NCBI GenBank assembly: GCA_020809705.1
Contig: CP085825.1
Span: forward strand, 62,001 to 126,000
Length of the DNA stretch: 64,000 nucleotides
Direction of reading: 5' to 3'
From: Calonectria ilicicola
Taxonomy: Eukaryota > Ascomycota > Sordariomycetes > Hypocreales > Nectriaceae
Part shown: positions 61,736-64,000 of the stretch, piece by piece
Position numbering within the stretch: position 1 is the stretch's first letter
How the letters are laid out: the number at the start of each line of letters is the position of its first letter
Position numbers and translations under genes: made by a program
Notes under the pieces: model-generated
What the model saw: only the letters and a program-made list of their open reading frames with translations
Database searches by the model: none
What the model was told of the DNA's origin: nothing

Positions 61736-63158
61736 TCAATGAATAACATCCTCTACCCAATGTATCAATTCAGCGTACGGCGTGCCTGCCAAATCTCCAG
61801 CAATGGCTCCGGTGACCGATTTTGCCCAACCCTTCAGAAACCAGCAATTAGATTCTGCATATTGAAGTAATACACAGTAATGTGCAAAGACGACCAAAGC
61901 CGATTGGTTTCGTTGTCGGATTAGGTCCAGGTATTTGTCAGATACTTTCATCTGCCAGTGGAAAACAGCCCGTAATTCGACAGACGCGGAAGAGGAGTAA
62001 TTCTGGTGAGCAGCATTTAAAACCTGAATCAACGATGTCGCCGCTTCCTTTATTTCATCGCCATTCTCCTTCTCCTGGCCTGATTCATGGGTGGGAAGCC
62101 AAGGATCCAAGGCATTGATGTGGTCAGTTAGTAATTGTAAGTGATCGAGTATCGGGATAGGTCCTAGTTTCTCTGGGAAGAGACCTTTTAATGGACCCTG
62201 TCGTAGATCACGATCGGAGGTTTCAAGAATCACAGAAATACCATTCACAAGGCTGAATATATCGACAAGACCCTCTAATGGCAAAAATGCACCATTATGA
62301 ACCTCGCAGCTGGGGAATGTGGCAAAGGCCGAAATGATGAGAAATATAGAACTCGCATACAACGCATGGCAATTTTTCGAGGTTAGCCCCCCCCTTAGCG
62401 CTGCCCGTATTCCTGTAATCGCCCTGTCTTGGTGTCGGGAAGCTCTGAGAGAGTGGGAGTGGCAGTTATCTGGTTCCATGTAGGCAAGATGGAATCCTGA
62501 AAATGCCAGTATCTGATGGAGGAGAAAAGAATATCGCATACCTTCTCTAGGTACATCATACTGGAGAGTATGGTGCACGTGGCTCTCGCCCCAAAAGGTG
62601 AACGAACGATGTGATATGACAGTGTAATGATGTAGCAACTCAAGATCATGAGCCCAATCTTCCATGCTTCCGCGCTGCACATTGTGGAAAAAATTGGAAA
62701 AGTAAGGGGTTGAACCCGACAGTACTGGGTTTTTCACGTCTGGGGTGACAAAGCGCTCCGTATCGGAGATGGAATCCCTGCACGATGATGTATCTACCTG
62801 CTCTTGGGGACTCTGAAGCTACCCTGTAAGAATCTTTCAATAACATTTATAGAGATTTATACTTACTTTGGAGTGGTGGCTAGAATTAAATCCATTGTTT
62901 ATTCTGAAGGCATGCAAGTTCTCCTGCGGGCTCGGTATTGAGCTGAGGGGTTGCAAACTACACCAAACATTATGCCTAAGGCAAGCGCTGCAAGGAATTG
63001 CTTCATCGCACTATAAAATGACCACATCTACGTTAGCAGAGCAACCCTTTCCTTCTCTCCCTTCAAATGGGAGTTAATTGAGATTCGCTGACCTTGACTC
63101 TTCTTTTTTTGCATCGCTGGCAACCAGTGCGTGACTTCGTGTGTCCCAAACGCTTCAT
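61736..63158 (-). CDS. Zn2Cys6 transcription factor (sterol-uptake-regulator style)
   Basis: Exons 63158-63093, 63010-62867 and 62818-61736 give 430 aa. The binuclear zinc cluster is complete at residues 13-39 with spacing C-x2-C-x6-C-x5-C-x2-C-x6-C (Cys 13, 16, 23, 29, 32, 39). It is preceded by the basic KRLGHTKSRTG leader common in this class, and an intron splits it between the second and third cysteines. A linker rich in Ser, Pro and Gln follows. The C-terminal ~340 residues form a helical regulatory domain: MEDWAHDLELLHHYT, LHQILAFSGFHLAYM, then ALYASSIFLIISAFA. That arrangement is like the family of fungal regulators related to sterol uptake control proteins. It is presumably a nuclear DNA-binding activator or repressor; targets are unknown. 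The exon 3 acceptor GGGTAG is required to keep the frame open. Confidence 0.85.
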
Positions 63159-64000
63159 ATTGAGGTAATATGAGACCGGAGTTGGACTGGAAATTTTTAG
63201 CCAAAAGTCGGCTTCTTTTTTCGGAGTATTTTGGGGGATAGTTCGACGTTCAGTCGCACCATTAGAATAGAAATAGAATGACGGAGGATCAACGAGATGA
63301 GTAAGTGGGTGGCGAAGCATAATTAAGCTACGTTGCAACAAGATCTGTGCGCGCATCGCCATGTCCAAGCCTCGAGCCAACCCCAAAATAGCAAACTCTT
63401 ATTTTAAAATGATGGCACGCGTATTTTGATTGGTGTTTCGTTACTGGATGCGACAAAAATGCTGGTCCATGATGTGCGAGATTCTAATTCACTATTCCCG
63501 TTTAATATTGACAGTTGAACTCGTCATTGTAGCTATATGTTGCTTCGTCATCTCAATATTCAATACATAGAAGCTCATATATATCATTCCCACTGTCGGC
63601 AGAGTAATCATCAAGCCTAATCGTTTGATACCACACCATGCGTATTTATACATGATGGAGGTCGCATTGTCAGCTGATGCCAATTAAAACAGATACAGTC
63701 TTAAGGCACAGTCAAGCACGCGATAAGATGAACCGAACAAATACTTCTTAGCCATCCTTCAAGATTCGAATACCTTGAGTTTTATGCTGCACTGGTTTCT
63801 ACGCGCCCCTGGTCAGAGAGACTCGTAATGACCCGAAGTACGAAACCGAAAACGAGATTATGCCCCACTCAACCTGCAACAGCTAATCCAAGCCCCAAAG
63901 TTTATTCGCGTCCATGTTACGAATCCCTGCTTCTGGGTGATTGCCCTCTGCTCGTCAAAAAAGTCACCGGAACAGCCGGAACTTAAGAGGCGCCCAGCTT
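63159..64000. other. Intergenic to the right edge
   Basis: 5' flank of the zinc-cluster gene and beyond. No coding frame with recognisable features, no repeat seen. The small minus-strand frame 63492-63683 is unsupported. Confidence 0.4.

Noticed and set aside
1..64000. CRISPR arrays, bacterial operons, tRNA or rRNA genes
   Set aside because: The window is clearly fungal nuclear DNA; no spacer-repeat arrays and no convincing tRNA cloverleaf or rRNA sequence were noticed by eye, though a covariance-model scan was not possible.

Overview
The window looks like a chromosome segment of a filamentous ascomycete (Pezizomycotina). Genes carry short introns (about 48-100 nt, with GTAAGT-like donors and CTAAC-like branch sites). 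Families typical of that group are present: a NACHT/ankyrin STAND protein, a HET-domain protein, a LaeA-like methyltransferase, a fungal rhodopsin-like membrane protein and a Zn2Cys6 regulator. The sequence alternates between gene islands of ordinary base composition and very AT-rich, CpG-poor, stop-riddled blocks that look like repeats mutated by RIP (repeat-induced point mutation). The species cannot be told from the sequence alone.

Layout. 1-5676: RIP-degraded retrotransposons, namely a minus-strand Ty3/gypsy fossil running off the left edge, then the 3' end and LTR of a second family (here 'V'). 5677-13104: a 7-kb gene island holding one intact three-exon STAND gene (nucleoside phosphorylase-like, NACHT, 24 ankyrin repeats; 1669 aa) and a kinase fragment cut off by an LTR. 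13105-42900: a 30-kb nest of transposons that can be taken apart by target-site duplications (TSDs) and empty sites. Y2 (plus strand, gypsy) is interrupted by X (minus, gypsy), which is interrupted by Y (minus, gypsy). Y2 is also interrupted by W (plus, gypsy), which carries a solo Y-family LTR and X2 (plus, second X copy), itself interrupted by Z (plus, Ty1/copia). A Fot1/pogo DNA transposon joins W to a second V end, which finishes exactly where unique sequence resumes at 42901.

42901-64000: a gene-rich part with a truncated STAND N-terminal pseudogene, a LaeA-like methyltransferase (8 exons, 358 aa), a NACHT-fragment pseudogene, a secreted AttH/CrtC (kievitone hydratase)-like protein, a reading frame broken by three TAG codons, a 247-bp MITE, a frameshifted METTL27-like methyltransferase, a MARVEL-type membrane protein, a HET-domain protein, a rhodopsin-like protein and a Zn2Cys6 transcription factor. 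Exon structures are manual, from splice signals and frame continuity. Each adds up to an open frame, but none has been tested with transcripts.

Biological reading. The recurring theme is nonself recognition: one intact STAND receptor, at least two STAND fragments, and a HET-domain gene. The receptor sits between direct V repeats in a transposon-built compartment, a setting expected to give presence/absence variation. The methyltransferases, the AttH/CrtC-like enzyme and the zinc-cluster regulator could hint at a secondary-metabolite neighbourhood, but no backbone synthase is in view.
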